Below are positions 22,601 to 31,043 of a stretch of DNA of 32,531 nucleotides, in pieces. Source of the stretch: Allorhizobium paknamense (GTDB lineage Bacteria; Pseudomonadota; Alphaproteobacteria; Rhizobiales; Rhizobiaceae). The DNA lies in assembly GCF_030815125.1 (NCBI RefSeq), contig NZ_JAUSWH010000028.1, positions 1-32,531 of the forward strand, written 5' to 3'. Each line of letters begins with the position of its first letter. Position 1 is the first letter of the stretch. Under the pieces are notes generated by a model. The model did no database searches and was not told the origin of the DNA. It worked only from the letters and a program-made list of their open reading frames with translations. The translations under genes and the position numbers were made by a program.

Positions 22601-23713
22601 ATGAAGATCTTTATCAGTTCACTGATCACCGGCATGGAAGACATCCGCGAAGCGGCCAGGGTGGCGATCGACCAGCTTGGCCATCAGCCGGTCATGGCCG
22701 AACAGTTCGCGCCAAGCCCCAACTCACCCCAGGTAGCCTGCCTTCAGGGTCTCCGGGAATCCGGCCTGGTCATCCTGATCCTCGGCGCCAGATACGGTGC
22801 CAAGCAGGCTTCCGGGCTGTCGGCAACCCATGAAGAATACCGTGCCGCCCAGGGTGGCCATCCGGTGATTGCTTTCGTGGAGGAAGGCGTCGATCGCGAG
22901 CCGGACGAGCAGGCGTTCGTCACGGAGGTTCAGGCCTGGGAGGGGGGCCTGTTTCGCGGCGGGTTCCGGACCCCCGAGCAGTTGCGCGGCCTGATCACGC
23001 GCGCGATCCACCAGTGGGAGCTGTCGAAAGCGGCAGCCCCGCTCAATCCCGACGATATGCTGGCGCGTGCCTTGGCGTCACTGCCGTCCGCTGAGCGGCG
23101 GTCCAGTTATTACCAGTCCAGCCGGAAGCTCGTGGTAGCGTTTGCAGGAGGGCCAACCCAGGCGATTCTGCGTCCGAGCCAGCTGGAAGATCCGGCACTG
23201 GCGGAAAACCTGATCAAACGCGCCATGTTCGGCAATGTCCGCATCTTTGACATGGGCGAGGCGACCACCAAGCGGGTCGAGAACGGCATCCTTACGGTTA
23301 CCCAGAAAGACGGCGCATCCGTGTCGCTTGATCCAACGGGAGCCGTCGTCGTAAGCCTGCCGTTTCCGAGGGTTGACGGTGGCTGGCCGATGGTCATCGA
23401 GGAGGATGTATCCGAGAACGCCCGGAGAGCACTGGCGTTCGCAGGCGACGTGCTGGACGAGATCGATCCGACCCAGCGCCTGACCCACGTTGTCGTCGCT
23501 GCAACCCTTGAGGCCGGCGAAAACCTTGCCTGGCGAACAGCCAGCGAGCATCGCGCAAGTCCCGGCAGCATGAGTTTGGGATTCCAGTCACCGACCCGCG
23601 AGCCGGTCCATCTGACACCACCCCAAAAACCCCGGGCGGCGTTGCGGCATGATGCGGGTGCGATCGTCGAAGATCTTGTCACCTTGCTGCGCCGCGTCTG
23701 GAAGCCACGTTAA
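22601..23713 (+). CDS. DUF4062-like protein
   Basis: The product has 370 residues from ATG 22601, preceded by GGGGAGGGG. The N-terminal 150 residues (KIFISSLITGMEDIREAARVAIDQLGHQPV, then GLRESGLVILILGARYG and a SATHEEYRAA helix) fit DUF4062, a Rossmann-like domain related to nucleotide-processing effector domains. It is common at the N-terminus of STAND/NLR-type defence proteins. Here no NTPase follows; residues 190-370 are an unrecognised domain. It lies right after the origin. A role in defence or nucleotide signalling is an inference from the domain family. Confidence 0.65.
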   Translation: MKIFISSLITGMEDIREAARVAIDQLGHQPVMAEQFAPSPNSPQVACLQGLRESGLVILILGARYGAKQASGLSATHEEYRAAQGGHPVIAFVEEGVDREPDEQAFVTEVQAWEGGLFRGGFRTPEQLRGLITRAIHQWELSKAAAPLNPDDMLARALASLPSAERRSSYYQSSRKLVVAFAGGPTQAILRPSQLEDPALAENLIKRAMFGNVRIFDMGEATTKRVENGILTVTQKDGASVSLDPTGAVVVSLPFPRVDGGWPMVIEEDVSENARRALAFAGDVLDEIDPTQRLTHVVVAATLEAGENLAWRTASEHRASPGSMSLGFQSPTREPVHLTPPQKPRAALRHDAGAIVEDLVTLLRRVWKPR

Positions 23714-24110
23714 GCAAGACTACCTGAAAGCAGAGGCGGGCATCTGCTCCCTGTTGTCGTGTCGGGCAGCGACTGGCTAACCTACCGGCCCACAGACAGG
23801 CAAGCTGGATAATGTCCGAACGCCTACCCCCGCAACGTCGTCATCCAGAACCTTGCCCGCGTCGTCAGGAACGCGAGGAGAGGGGATTGCGTGTGTCAAT
23901 ATCTCCCCAAGTTTCCGTCCTCCCTGCGGCCTGCTTGAGGTCGGGTTATGCGTCGTCGGCTGTCCACGTCAATCCGGCTGCCCGCTCCTTCGCTGCGCTC
24001 CCGTGTGGCCGGTTGACCTGGCGCGGCGCGGTGCGCCTCAGTCCTTCCGCCGCTGACATACCCCCGACCGGCCGCACTGGGTGGCCGGATAACCAAGGGG
24101 AGATAACCTC
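23714..24110. other. Intergenic leader of the DUF3768-like operon
   Basis: Nearly 400 GC-rich bases without a convincing gene. At 24068-24088 CCGGCC pairs with GGCCGG around a 9-base loop, just upstream of the AAGGGGAG ribosome site of the next gene. Open frames crossing this stretch lack ribosome sites and look like chance products of high GC. Confidence 0.45.
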
Positions 24111-24314
24111 ATGACAACGCAAACCAACAAACCTTCCCACGCGGTCTACCACGTCGACGGCGAGGGCCAGAAGAAGTTCTGGACGAAGATCGGCGCCGCA
24201 TGGGCCCACGAGGACGGCGAAGGGTTCAACATCCAGCTGACCTGCCTGCCGGTGGATGGTCGCCTGGTGGTCCGCAAGCCACGCGCCGACGAACAGAAGG
24301 GAGACGCGCGATGA
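24111..24314 (+). CDS. Small conserved plasmid protein
   Basis: The product has 67 residues. Its core KKFWTKIGAAWAHEDGEGFNIQL, followed by LPVDGRLVVRKP, is a pattern I know from many small proteins encoded near mobilization or DUF3768 genes on alphaproteobacterial plasmids. Function is unknown. It starts with a good AAGGGGAG site, and its stop overlaps the next start (ATGA at 24311-24314), so translation is coupled. Confidence 0.75.
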   Translation: MTTQTNKPSHAVYHVDGEGQKKFWTKIGAAWAHEDGEGFNIQLTCLPVDGRLVVRKPRADEQKGDAR

Positions 24315-24502
24315 GCGCGCTCCCGACCCGGACATTCCGGGTATGCCTCGACACATGGGACGTGTTCAGCACGACGGTCGAGGCCGAAAGCGCCGAAGAA
24401 GCTCTTGCGACAATCCGCGCCCGCTATGACGCCGAAGGCCTCAACGCGCTGGAGCATATGTATGACGGTGACGACGGCTTCCGCGTCGAGGAGGTCCGGT
24501 GA
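24311..24502 (+). CDS. Small hypothetical protein in DUF3768-like operon
   Basis: The product has 63 residues. It starts inside the stop of the previous gene and its own stop overlaps the start of the next by one base, so it is the middle of a three-gene coupled operon. The sequence is a short beta-alpha-beta domain (TFRVCLDTWDVFSTTVEAESAEEALATIRARY), resembling small ferredoxin-like or DUF-type proteins. No function is known. Confidence 0.7.
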   Translation: MSALPTRTFRVCLDTWDVFSTTVEAESAEEALATIRARYDAEGLNALEHMYDGDDGFRVEEVR

Positions 24503-24840
24503 TGATCCCATCCGAGCTTCTCCGTATCCGCGAGCTGAACGACCGGTTCCGTGCCATGCCGTTCGCGCCTCAGGGTCAGCTGCTGCTGACCTCCGGGGTG
24601 GCGGACCTGCCGCCGGGCGACATCGCCGCGATCCTGCGCCTGGTTACGACGTTCGACGCCTTCACGCCGGACAACGATCCGCACGGAGAGCATGACTTCG
24701 GCGCCTTCACGTACCGGGAAACCCGGTACTTCTGGAAGATCGACTACTACGATCGCGACCGCAGCTATGCCTCGCCTGACCCTGCCGATCCGGCGGTGAC
24801 CAGCCGCATCCTGACCGTGATGCGGGCCGATGAATACTGA
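24502..24840 (+). CDS. DUF3768-like protein
   Basis: The product has 112 residues. The signature NDRFR, LLTSGVADLPP, DNDPHGEHDFG, FWKIDYYD, SPDPADP and ILTVM matches the DUF3768 family, found on plasmids and integrative elements of Alphaproteobacteria. Function is unknown. The acidic DNDPHGEHD cluster could bind metal. The gene closes the coupled operon and is followed by a strong terminator at 24846. Confidence 0.85.
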   Translation: MIPSELLRIRELNDRFRAMPFAPQGQLLLTSGVADLPPGDIAAILRLVTTFDAFTPDNDPHGEHDFGAFTYRETRYFWKIDYYDRDRSYASPDPADPAVTSRILTVMRADEY

Positions 24841-24845
24841 CCAAG

Positions 24846-24865
24846 GGCCGCGCAAGCGGCCTTTT
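24846..24865 (+). terminator. Rho-independent terminator
   Basis: GGCCGC (24846-24851), loop GCAA, GCGGCC (24856-24861), then TTTT. It lies six bases after the stop of the DUF3768-like gene and ends that operon. Confidence 0.85.
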
Positions 24866-24925
24866 CATCATCTTGATAAGGTGTTGGAAATCTGGTCTCC
24901 TGCACCCGTTTGCGAGGGGCAGGGA

Positions 24926-25585
24926 ATGTTACAGGGACTATCAGACTGGTGGATCGAGACCGTGGCACGCGAGATAGACGCCAACCCGATCTTCAGCGGG
25001 CTGACGCCGCGCGCGCGGCGCAATCCCCGCAAGCGTGCAGCGTACCTGGCGGAACGCGCTGCCAGTCCGTCGCCTTCCCATCTGAGAACCGGAATTTATA
25101 CGAGCGACTACATTCTTGGCTGTCGTCAGGATGTCGCGGTGGAACTGGACGTCCTGCGCCGGGCGGTCAAGGCGGACATGGCCGGAGGCAAGGCGGTCGA
25201 CTGGTCTGCCATCGCCACGGACCTTGTGACAGAGCCGGGGATTGCATTCTATTTTCCGGCGCTGACGGCACATCCGGCCGTCCTGTTCGACGATCTTCGC
25301 AACGCGGAGCTTGCAAGGATTGATAAGGCCGCGTCCGAAGCCAGGGCCAAGGAGGCGCGTCGGATCGCGGCAGACATGGCACGCGCCGAGGACAAATTGA
25401 AATACCAGGCGCAGCGGGAAGCAGCGCGTCAGCAGACCCTTGCCAAGATCACCGTGCTGGAAAGCGAACTGAAGCGCCTGAACATCCTGTTTCTGAACGC
25501 AACGGAATTCATGGACCGGGCTCGGCTTATGATCGCGATTGAATCGCGCGAAGACGCTGTCAAGCAGCTACGGTCAAGGCTCTAG
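24926..25585 (+). CDS. Hypothetical coiled-coil protein
   Basis: The product has 219 residues from ATG 24926, with GAGGGGCAGGGA just upstream. The second half is a long charged helix, probably coiled coil (EARAKEARRIAADMARAEDKLKYQAQREAARQQ). The first half is basic and helical. No family is recognised. It converges on the coupling-protein gene, and the two overlap tail to tail by 12 bases. By location it may assist mobilization. Confidence 0.62.
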   Translation: MLQGLSDWWIETVAREIDANPIFSGLTPRARRNPRKRAAYLAERAASPSPSHLRTGIYTSDYILGCRQDVAVELDVLRRAVKADMAGGKAVDWSAIATDLVTEPGIAFYFPALTAHPAVLFDDLRNAELARIDKAASEARAKEARRIAADMARAEDKLKYQAQREAARQQTLAKITVLESELKRLNILFLNATEFMDRARLMIAIESREDAVKQLRSRL

Positions 25586-27406
25586 GAAGCCTTTCTCGTG
25601 GAAAAACTCTTTACGCAGGATCTGCGGGGCTTCGTTCGTGGCGAGCACGAAAATGCTGTTGCGATGAGTTGGTGAAAGGATCGTCGTTGCCTCGAGACGG
25701 GGCTTGCGGGATTTGCCGAACACGCTTTCGGACATGCCAAAGTCCTTCGACAGGCGCTCGGCGGTGTGCGAGGTGGGGTTCATGTACATGCGGACATCGC
25801 AGGATTCCATCATCCCTTCGCCGACATCAGGATAGGCCTTCAGCAATTGCTCGGGATACTGGGCAATCATCCAGAGCCGGATGCCATAAGACCTGCCGAC
25901 TTCCAGCGCTTCGCGGATCGGGTCCATGGTGCCCAGCTTGGGCAGTTCGTCGAGAAGGAACAGGATCGGTGCGTGATCGCGCGAGTGATCGCGCATCAGG
26001 CGCCTGACGTGCTGTCCGATAATAACCCGTAGAACAGGCGCGTAGGACACGAGCGCATCCATCGGCACACACAAGTACAGGGTCGGGCAGCGCATAGTGT
26101 CCCGCTCGGTGCGGAAAACCTCCGGGGTCCAGTCTGAGGCTGCGGTGACTTTGGCAAGTTTGGGCCCTTCCCAAACCTGCAGGTGCTGGGACACAGCGCC
26201 AAGGACGCCTTCAAACTGTTTCGGCGCCCGTGACGCCATCTGGCTGAAGCGAGCGGCAACACGCCGCATGGCCTGCGGGAACGGACTGTCGGCGGCCCCA
26301 ACCGCTGCCATCATCTCCTCGAGGCCGATGGTCGAGACGAAGTCGAGGACCTTGTCCATTGTACGGTCTTCCCGATCATGGACTTCGGTCACAAACGCAA
26401 TAATCAGCGTCAGAAGATCCTTGCCGTGGCGTTCCCAGGACGGGTCGCCGCGACTGTCGATGACCATCAGAAGATCTGCCATGAAGCGTGAACTCTCCCA
26501 GAGTTCCTCCGCATCTTCGCTTACGAAGTCCAGCGGGTTGTAGCGGCTGCTAAGGTCGGGTTCCGTGGGACTGAACCGCAGGACAGGGCCGACCTTGTGG
26601 TTTCGCCACTGGGCAGTTTGTGCGTAGCATTCCCCCTTGATGTCGAGGACGATGGCGGGACCCCTGTAGCTCGCGAGGGTCGGCAGGATGTGGCACTGCG
26701 TTTTGCCGCTGCCCTGCCGGGCGATGGTGAGGAGCGACGACTCGCCCTGATAATGCAGCGTACGTCCGTCTGGCGACAAGCCGAGGGGAAGGGTGTAGGG
26801 GCCGGGTTGGTCCGTAAACAGTTTCGAGCTGGCCGGAATGGCAGCTCCCGGCGCCGCGCCGGCATGTTTGACAATCCAGGCTTTCAGGGTCGACGAACGG
26901 GACGATCTTGCATGCTGAACCATGGCGCTGATGTCCGGCGCAAGTTCGGCCAGCGGTCTCGGGACCTCATTGCTGTCGCCCTTTTCAATCAGCTTTTGGT
27001 CTTCGGGAAATGCGTAGCCAGAAAGCGACGGTGCATCACGCTCGATCCGGGCCTTGCCGCCGGCATAGGCTGCCGATGCGGCGAGTGCCTCCGCAAGATC
27101 GCGGCGGATGGCTCCTAACCCAGCGAGGATGAGCGTCAGCTTGTAGATGAATGCTTCGTAATCGGAGAAATCGTGAACGGCGCGCGAGAAGATGAACGAT
27201 CCGGAAGCCTGCCTGGACCAGCGCGCACGGATGATCCCGACCGGGTCCGCGAATGTCTGGTCGGCAACCGCAATCAACCGCACGGCGGCGTTTTCCGTCG
27301 CCTCGTCTCGCCGCGCCTGCTGGACGAGATCAGCCTCACGGTCAGAGGCGGCCATGGCGGCAAGGCGCATGTTCAATCGGGCAGTCGGCGTCAGGTCTCC
27401 AGACAT
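25574..27406 (-). CDS. Type IV coupling protein (VirD4/TraG-like ATPase)
   Basis: The product has 610 residues. Walker A is ARQGSGKT (229-236) and Walker B is ILFLLDELPKLG (481-492), with the RecA-like core of VirD4/TraG (LDIKGECYAQTA; PTLYLCVPMDALVSYAPVLR; LWMIAQYPEQL). Coupling proteins deliver the relaxase-DNA complex to a secretion channel. Two N-terminal membrane helices are usual, but only one weakly hydrophobic stretch (87-101) is visible here, so anchoring may depend on a partner. No channel genes are on this plasmid. The gene follows the hypothetical at 27413 by 6 bases. Confidence 0.9.
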   Translation of the reverse strand: MSGDLTPTARLNMRLAAMAASDREADLVQQARRDEATENAAVRLIAVADQTFADPVGIIRARWSRQASGSFIFSRAVHDFSDYEAFIYKLTLILAGLGAIRRDLAEALAASAAYAGGKARIERDAPSLSGYAFPEDQKLIEKGDSNEVPRPLAELAPDISAMVQHARSSRSSTLKAWIVKHAGAAPGAAIPASSKLFTDQPGPYTLPLGLSPDGRTLHYQGESSLLTIARQGSGKTQCHILPTLASYRGPAIVLDIKGECYAQTAQWRNHKVGPVLRFSPTEPDLSSRYNPLDFVSEDAEELWESSRFMADLLMVIDSRGDPSWERHGKDLLTLIIAFVTEVHDREDRTMDKVLDFVSTIGLEEMMAAVGAADSPFPQAMRRVAARFSQMASRAPKQFEGVLGAVSQHLQVWEGPKLAKVTAASDWTPEVFRTERDTMRCPTLYLCVPMDALVSYAPVLRVIIGQHVRRLMRDHSRDHAPILFLLDELPKLGTMDPIREALEVGRSYGIRLWMIAQYPEQLLKAYPDVGEGMMESCDVRMYMNPTSHTAERLSKDFGMSESVFGKSRKPRLEATTILSPTHRNSIFVLATNEAPQILRKEFFHEKGFLEP

Positions 27407-27412
27407 GGTTCC

Positions 27413-28357
27413 TCAATAGTGCAGCATATGATCTTCAATAACCGACAGGATCTCCGCCGACCGGTCGTGAAGCATGCCCACGATCACCTTGCCGGAAACA
27501 TGGAATACCCCAGCCTTTCCGCGGCAAGTCAGGCTTGTGACCTCCCCCTCGGCCATCCGGAACCCCGAAACGGTCGCTTGGTAATACCCGGCTGGCATGG
27601 TTTTACCGCCTGCATCGACGGGGCGGTGGAGGGCCAGTTCGGAGCGGTAGGGAAAATCCAGCACCGGAGGGAGGGTATCCGCGACCGGCAGCAACGAGGC
27701 CGGGCTTCCATGCCTGCCGAAATCGATACGGAACGCAATGTCGTGATGAATGTACGTCCCGTCCGGAAGCGGACACCCTGCAGGGTTCAGAAGCGGGTCC
27801 AAAGCCAGCGCCGTGAACTGGGGCCAGAGAACATCTTCTTTTCCTTGCACCCGTTCCATATACAGCTCGTAACCGGTCTCGCGGATGGTTGCGTCTTCAC
27901 ACCACTCGTCCATCGGGCGGAACTGGATGCGATAGGGATCCGCGCCGGGAACATGCCAGGTTACTTCGTACAACTGCTCATCCGGGCGAACCTGGAGAAC
28001 CGCGGTGCCAAGCCATGCCGCTATACGGCCATCGGGATACGTGATCCGCGCCTTACGGGCAGCTTCGTCCACCCAGACCTCGCTTCCTGCCGGCACATCC
28101 TGAACCGCAAACACACCAGCAAATCCCGACCGCTCCATTTCCCGGTCGAAGACAACCATCCAGGGCAGGCGTAGCGCCGTCGGCGCCATCACCTTCCGAG
28201 GGGGAGGGACGATATCCGCGGGCGCAGCTGCGGGGAGACTGACTGCCTGTGGCGTGGCGGGATGACCGACCTCCGCCGGAGGAGCTGCGATCGGTTCCGC
28301 GTCGGAAAGTGCCGGGACCGGGGAACTCTTGCGTCTTAACCAATTCAGCAGTGCCAT
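27413..28357 (-). CDS. Hypothetical protein linked to the coupling protein
   Basis: The product has 314 residues from ATG 28357 (a longer in-frame start exists but is poorly placed). Residues 8-70 are Pro/Ala-rich and likely disordered. A beta-rich domain follows (LPWMVVFDREMERSGFAGVFAVQDVPAGSEVWVDEAARKARITYPDGR). No family is recognised. It stands between the relaxase (divergent) and the coupling protein (same operon), so a part in mobilization, for example as an adaptor, is likely by position only. Confidence 0.65.
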   Translation of the reverse strand: MALLNWLRRKSSPVPALSDAEPIAAPPAEVGHPATPQAVSLPAAAPADIVPPPRKVMAPTALRLPWMVVFDREMERSGFAGVFAVQDVPAGSEVWVDEAARKARITYPDGRIAAWLGTAVLQVRPDEQLYEVTWHVPGADPYRIQFRPMDEWCEDATIRETGYELYMERVQGKEDVLWPQFTALALDPLLNPAGCPLPDGTYIHHDIAFRIDFGRHGSPASLLPVADTLPPVLDFPYRSELALHRPVDAGGKTMPAGYYQATVSGFRMAEGEVTSLTCRGKAGVFHVSGKVIVGMLHDRSAEILSVIEDHMLHY

Positions 28358-28490
28358 GGGCCACCCGTCGGAAGTGCGATCGGAGCAACTCAACCGGTTT
28401 TCTGGCAGGCGTCAAGGGCAGGGCTGAAGCCGGGTACTGCGGGGCCTCTTGAAGAATGGCCTCTTTTCTGCATTGTAGCTCAATCGACGT

Positions 28491-28523
28491 TAGTGCGCAC
28501 TTATGGGTTTGCAAAGCAAACCC
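28491..28523 (-). other. Candidate origin of transfer (oriT), MOBQ-type
   Basis: On the minus strand the perfect hairpin GGGTTTGC-TTT-GCAAACCC (28505-28523) is followed directly by ATAAGTGCGCACT (28492-28504). In RSF1010/R1162-type origins an inverted repeat is likewise followed by the nick sequence TAARTGCG-C. It lies 17 bases before the relaxase start, where MOBQ origins commonly sit. Confidence 0.8.
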
Positions 28524-28539
28524 GTCTCCGGGACCTGCC

Positions 28540-29433
28540 ATGGCCATCTACAGCCTGAGCCATAAACCCATCGGAAAATCGACGCAGCGTGAGCCGCACA
28601 CGGCTTCAGCGCATATCGCCTACATCACAAGAGACAGCGCCCTCGACAATCTCGAGGCGCGACGCATGCCAGGTAACGCCAAAGCCGCGGGCATCTGGTT
28701 GCGGGAGGCGGAGGACAGGGACCGGAAGAATGCGCGGGTCGCGGACAAGATCATGCTCGCCTTGCCGCGTGAACTGACGCCCGAGCAGCGAGTGGCTCTC
28801 GTCCGCAAGTTTGCGGAAGATCTGACGAAGGGCAGGGCTTCCTGGCTCGCGGCGTTTCATGAGAACCGCGTCGATGCATCGAACCCGCATTGCCATCTGG
28901 TGCTACGGGATCGTGATGTTGACACAGGCAAACGCGTCATCGGCACGAGTGAGAAGGGGTCTACGGAACGCATCCGCATCGCGTGGGAAACCCACGCCAA
29001 TGCTGCGCTGGAGGAAGGCCGGCATGCGGCACGGGTTGACCGCCGTACGCTTGAAAAGCAGGGTATTCGTCGTAAACCGACGATCCATGAAGGGGTCCGC
29101 GCGCGCCGGATGCGATCTGACGGGCGAACTCCCGTATCCCGCCTGCGGAGGTATCGCAATGGCGTGGGTGCCCGCCAACGCACACGTAACGTGAACTATG
29201 CGGATCTGGACAGGGGCCGGACGCGCCATGACGTCAACCGCGAGATCGAAGCCTCGTACTGGGCGGAGCTGGATCAAGTGTCTCGGGAGCAGGAACTTAA
29301 CGACCTTCGGCTGATCCACCATCCTCCTGTCGAGACGTCGCGGAAAGAAATGTATCGCAATTATCTCCGGCAGTTCAAATCCGGCACCTCACCCAGCAGC
29401 GGTCAGGATCGCGAGCATGAACCGGACGATTGA
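28540..29433 (+). CDS. mobA: MobA/MobL-family relaxase
   Basis: The product has 297 residues from ATG 28540. MAIYSLSHKPIGKS and HTASAHIAYITRD form motif I with candidate catalytic Y28. FHENRVDASNPHCHLVL (106-122) is the metal-binding motif with H107, H117 and H119. The protein would nick oriT and lead the strand into a recipient. It is short: only the relaxase domain and a basic tail, with no primase or helicase extension. An in-frame start at 28456 would run through oriT and is rejected. Confidence 0.9.
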   Translation: MAIYSLSHKPIGKSTQREPHTASAHIAYITRDSALDNLEARRMPGNAKAAGIWLREAEDRDRKNARVADKIMLALPRELTPEQRVALVRKFAEDLTKGRASWLAAFHENRVDASNPHCHLVLRDRDVDTGKRVIGTSEKGSTERIRIAWETHANAALEEGRHAARVDRRTLEKQGIRRKPTIHEGVRARRMRSDGRTPVSRLRRYRNGVGARQRTRNVNYADLDRGRTRHDVNREIEASYWAELDQVSREQELNDLRLIHHPPVETSRKEMYRNYLRQFKSGTSPSSGQDREHEPDD

Positions 29434-29485
29434 CACGATCCCAGTGTGGATTATTTGGTTCGGGCACTCCATCAGGAACGCGTAG

Positions 29486-29791
29486 ATGCTTCAAAAACTT
29501 CGTAACTGGCTATCCAAACCCAAGCCTTTGGCGCAGGGATTTGAAGTCATATTCCAATACCGGGAACGTCTTCCAAGCGGTCCTTATTCAACGACGCCGG
29601 GCAAGATAGTGCATCGAAACGGCAAGGTTGACACATGGACAGACGTCGCGCCGCTTGCCCTCCAACTTATGCAACGCGGGGAGGGTGACGTCGTGGCCGT
29701 GTTTGATGACGGTTCGCGGGCAAAAGTGGCACGGGTCAAGATCCAGAATGGCGAGGTCGGGTTTGAATGGTCTGGGGCGTGGCGACCGTGA
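29486..29791 (+). CDS. Hypothetical protein
   Basis: The product has 101 residues. ATG 29486 has AGGAA upstream. The N-terminus is basic (LQKLRNWLSKPK), then beta-rich (FEVIFQYRERLPSGPYS; VVAVFDDGSRAKVARVKI). No family is recognised. It lies 52 bases after the relaxase on the same strand and may be expressed with it. Confidence 0.55.
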   Translation: MLQKLRNWLSKPKPLAQGFEVIFQYRERLPSGPYSTTPGKIVHRNGKVDTWTDVAPLALQLMQRGEGDVVAVFDDGSRAKVARVKIQNGEVGFEWSGAWRP

Positions 29792-29914
29792 GAAGGTGTC
29801 ACTCAGATCGGTTTTGCGGCTGAAGTTCCGACATCAGAGCAGGACCCCAGCATTGACCAAGACGCCGATGATTAATTGCTTGCATATTTTACCGGAATAG
29901 ACCGATATTTATGT

Positions 29915-30277
29915 ATGAACAATTGGCGCGACGTCCTCACATTAGCCACCAAGCTTGAGCTTGATGAGGCTACCGGAGGGTTGAAGGCCAACGGCCAGTA
30001 CCTAACCGACAAAAATGGCCTTACGCCATATGGGCGGGCACATTTCATCCAAGAATTGAAAGCCGTTGCAGCGGCTATCTCGGCCGCTCAGGACGAGATC
30101 CGGACGTTTGAAGCACTTGTGACGCAAGCTGGAGACGAAGATCGCCGTCTCCTCAGGATACGTATACTGGACAAAGCCCGGAGTGACTACGCTATGTTAC
30201 TCGAGTACAAACGTGGTTCCGAGCGTTATCTGGCACAATTCGCAGATGCGGTCGATTTACAGGAATATCTCGCTTAA
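29915..30277 (+). CDS. Hypothetical helical protein
   Basis: The product has 120 residues from ATG 29915, without a strong ribosome site. Nearly all helix (NNWRDVLTLATKLELDEATGGLKANGQYL, then IQELKAVAAAISAAQDEIRTFEALV). No family is recognised. The next gene, also a helical protein, follows in 25 bases, so the two may act together. Confidence 0.55.
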   Translation: MNNWRDVLTLATKLELDEATGGLKANGQYLTDKNGLTPYGRAHFIQELKAVAAAISAAQDEIRTFEALVTQAGDEDRRLLRIRILDKARSDYAMLLEYKRGSERYLAQFADAVDLQEYLA

Positions 30278-30302
30278 ATTCTCTCGCTGACGGAGTTGTC
30301 GC

Positions 30303-30725
30303 ATGTTGTGGGAACTGAAACAGACGGAGTCGCGCCTCGACGAGATCGAGCAAGAAATACGGAAGATCGCTCAGGATAGATCTCTCACTGTTCGTGCCCG
30401 TGAGACCAAAATTCAGGCCCTGAACACAGAGCATACGACACGCTACATGCTCCGACAAAAACTGTTGTCCGAGATCCATCTCGACCCCGCGCTTAGCAAG
30501 GCCCGCGAACAGGACCTGAAGTCTCAGCAAGCAAGGCCAGTACCGGAAGCGGAAAGGGGCCTTCCCGAACAAGACGGTCAACCGACCACGACGAGGGAAG
30601 ACAGACGCACATCTCTACGTATGTACATGGCAGAGCATCGGGCCAAATCCATAGGACAAAAGACTCTGGAACACGCGAAATTGCTTGAGCAACAACGCGA
30701 TCCGCAATGGGAGCCAGATTCCTAG
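30303..30725 (+). CDS. Hypothetical coiled-coil protein
   Basis: The product has 140 residues. The first 65 residues are a charged coiled coil (ELKQTESRLDEIEQEIRKIAQDRSLTVRARE). The rest is polar and Glu/Arg/Gln-rich. No family is recognised. It is the second of a two-gene unit with the gene at 29915, and it ends 18 bases from a converging gene. Confidence 0.55.
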   Translation: MLWELKQTESRLDEIEQEIRKIAQDRSLTVRARETKIQALNTEHTTRYMLRQKLLSEIHLDPALSKAREQDLKSQQARPVPEAERGLPEQDGQPTTTREDRRTSLRMYMAEHRAKSIGQKTLEHAKLLEQQRDPQWEPDS

Positions 30726-30743
30726 AGACCACGAACGGAATGC

Positions 30744-31043
30744 TCATACCGCTCTGCGTTGCGCCCACCTTACCTCCAGCACCTTGTACGTCGGCTCACC
30801 TGGCAGGCCGTGCGAAAGCCACGTCAGCTGAAGCCATTCTTTTTCCAGTTGAGGTTTGAGTATCTTAATGTACTCCGTTTGAGAAACATCGACGGGCAGG
30901 GACGGTTTGATCAGGCAACTGGTCAAGCCCTTTGCCGCAGCCTCCTGGCAGGCAACGAGGATTTTCTCGCGGCTGAACTCGCGAGCGGCAAGATCCTCTA
31001 GAGCCTTCAGGGCCGTTTTGATCAACCGTTGACCGATCGTCAT
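30744..31043 (-). CDS. Hypothetical protein coupled to the integrase
   Basis: The product has 99 residues, helical at the N-terminus. Its start overlaps the stop of the tyrosine recombinase gene by 4 bases (ATGA type), so translation is coupled. No family or clear DNA-binding motif is recognised. A small accessory or directionality factor is conceivable from position alone. Confidence 0.6.
   Translation of the reverse strand: MTIGQRLIKTALKALEDLAAREFSREKILVACQEAAAKGLTSCLIKPSLPVDVSQTEYIKILKPQLEKEWLQLTWLSHGLPGEPTYKVLEVRWAQRRAV

Noticed and set aside
23812..24114. Possible 100-residue gene before the DUF3768-like operon
   Set aside because: No ribosome site, low-complexity Arg/Ser/Pro composition and a structured DNA leader in the same place.
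27173..28174. Plus-strand open frame of over 300 codons opposite the coupling-protein genes
   Set aside because: It spans two minus-strand genes, has no ribosome site and its composition is that of an antisense frame in GC-rich DNA.
28456..28539. Upstream extension of the relaxase gene
   Set aside because: The extension would translate the oriT hairpin and nick site. ATG at 28540 starts the conserved relaxase N-terminus.
24111..29433. Complete conjugation system
   Set aside because: Only relaxase, coupling protein, oriT and small genes are found. No VirB4-like ATPase, pilin or channel genes are present.
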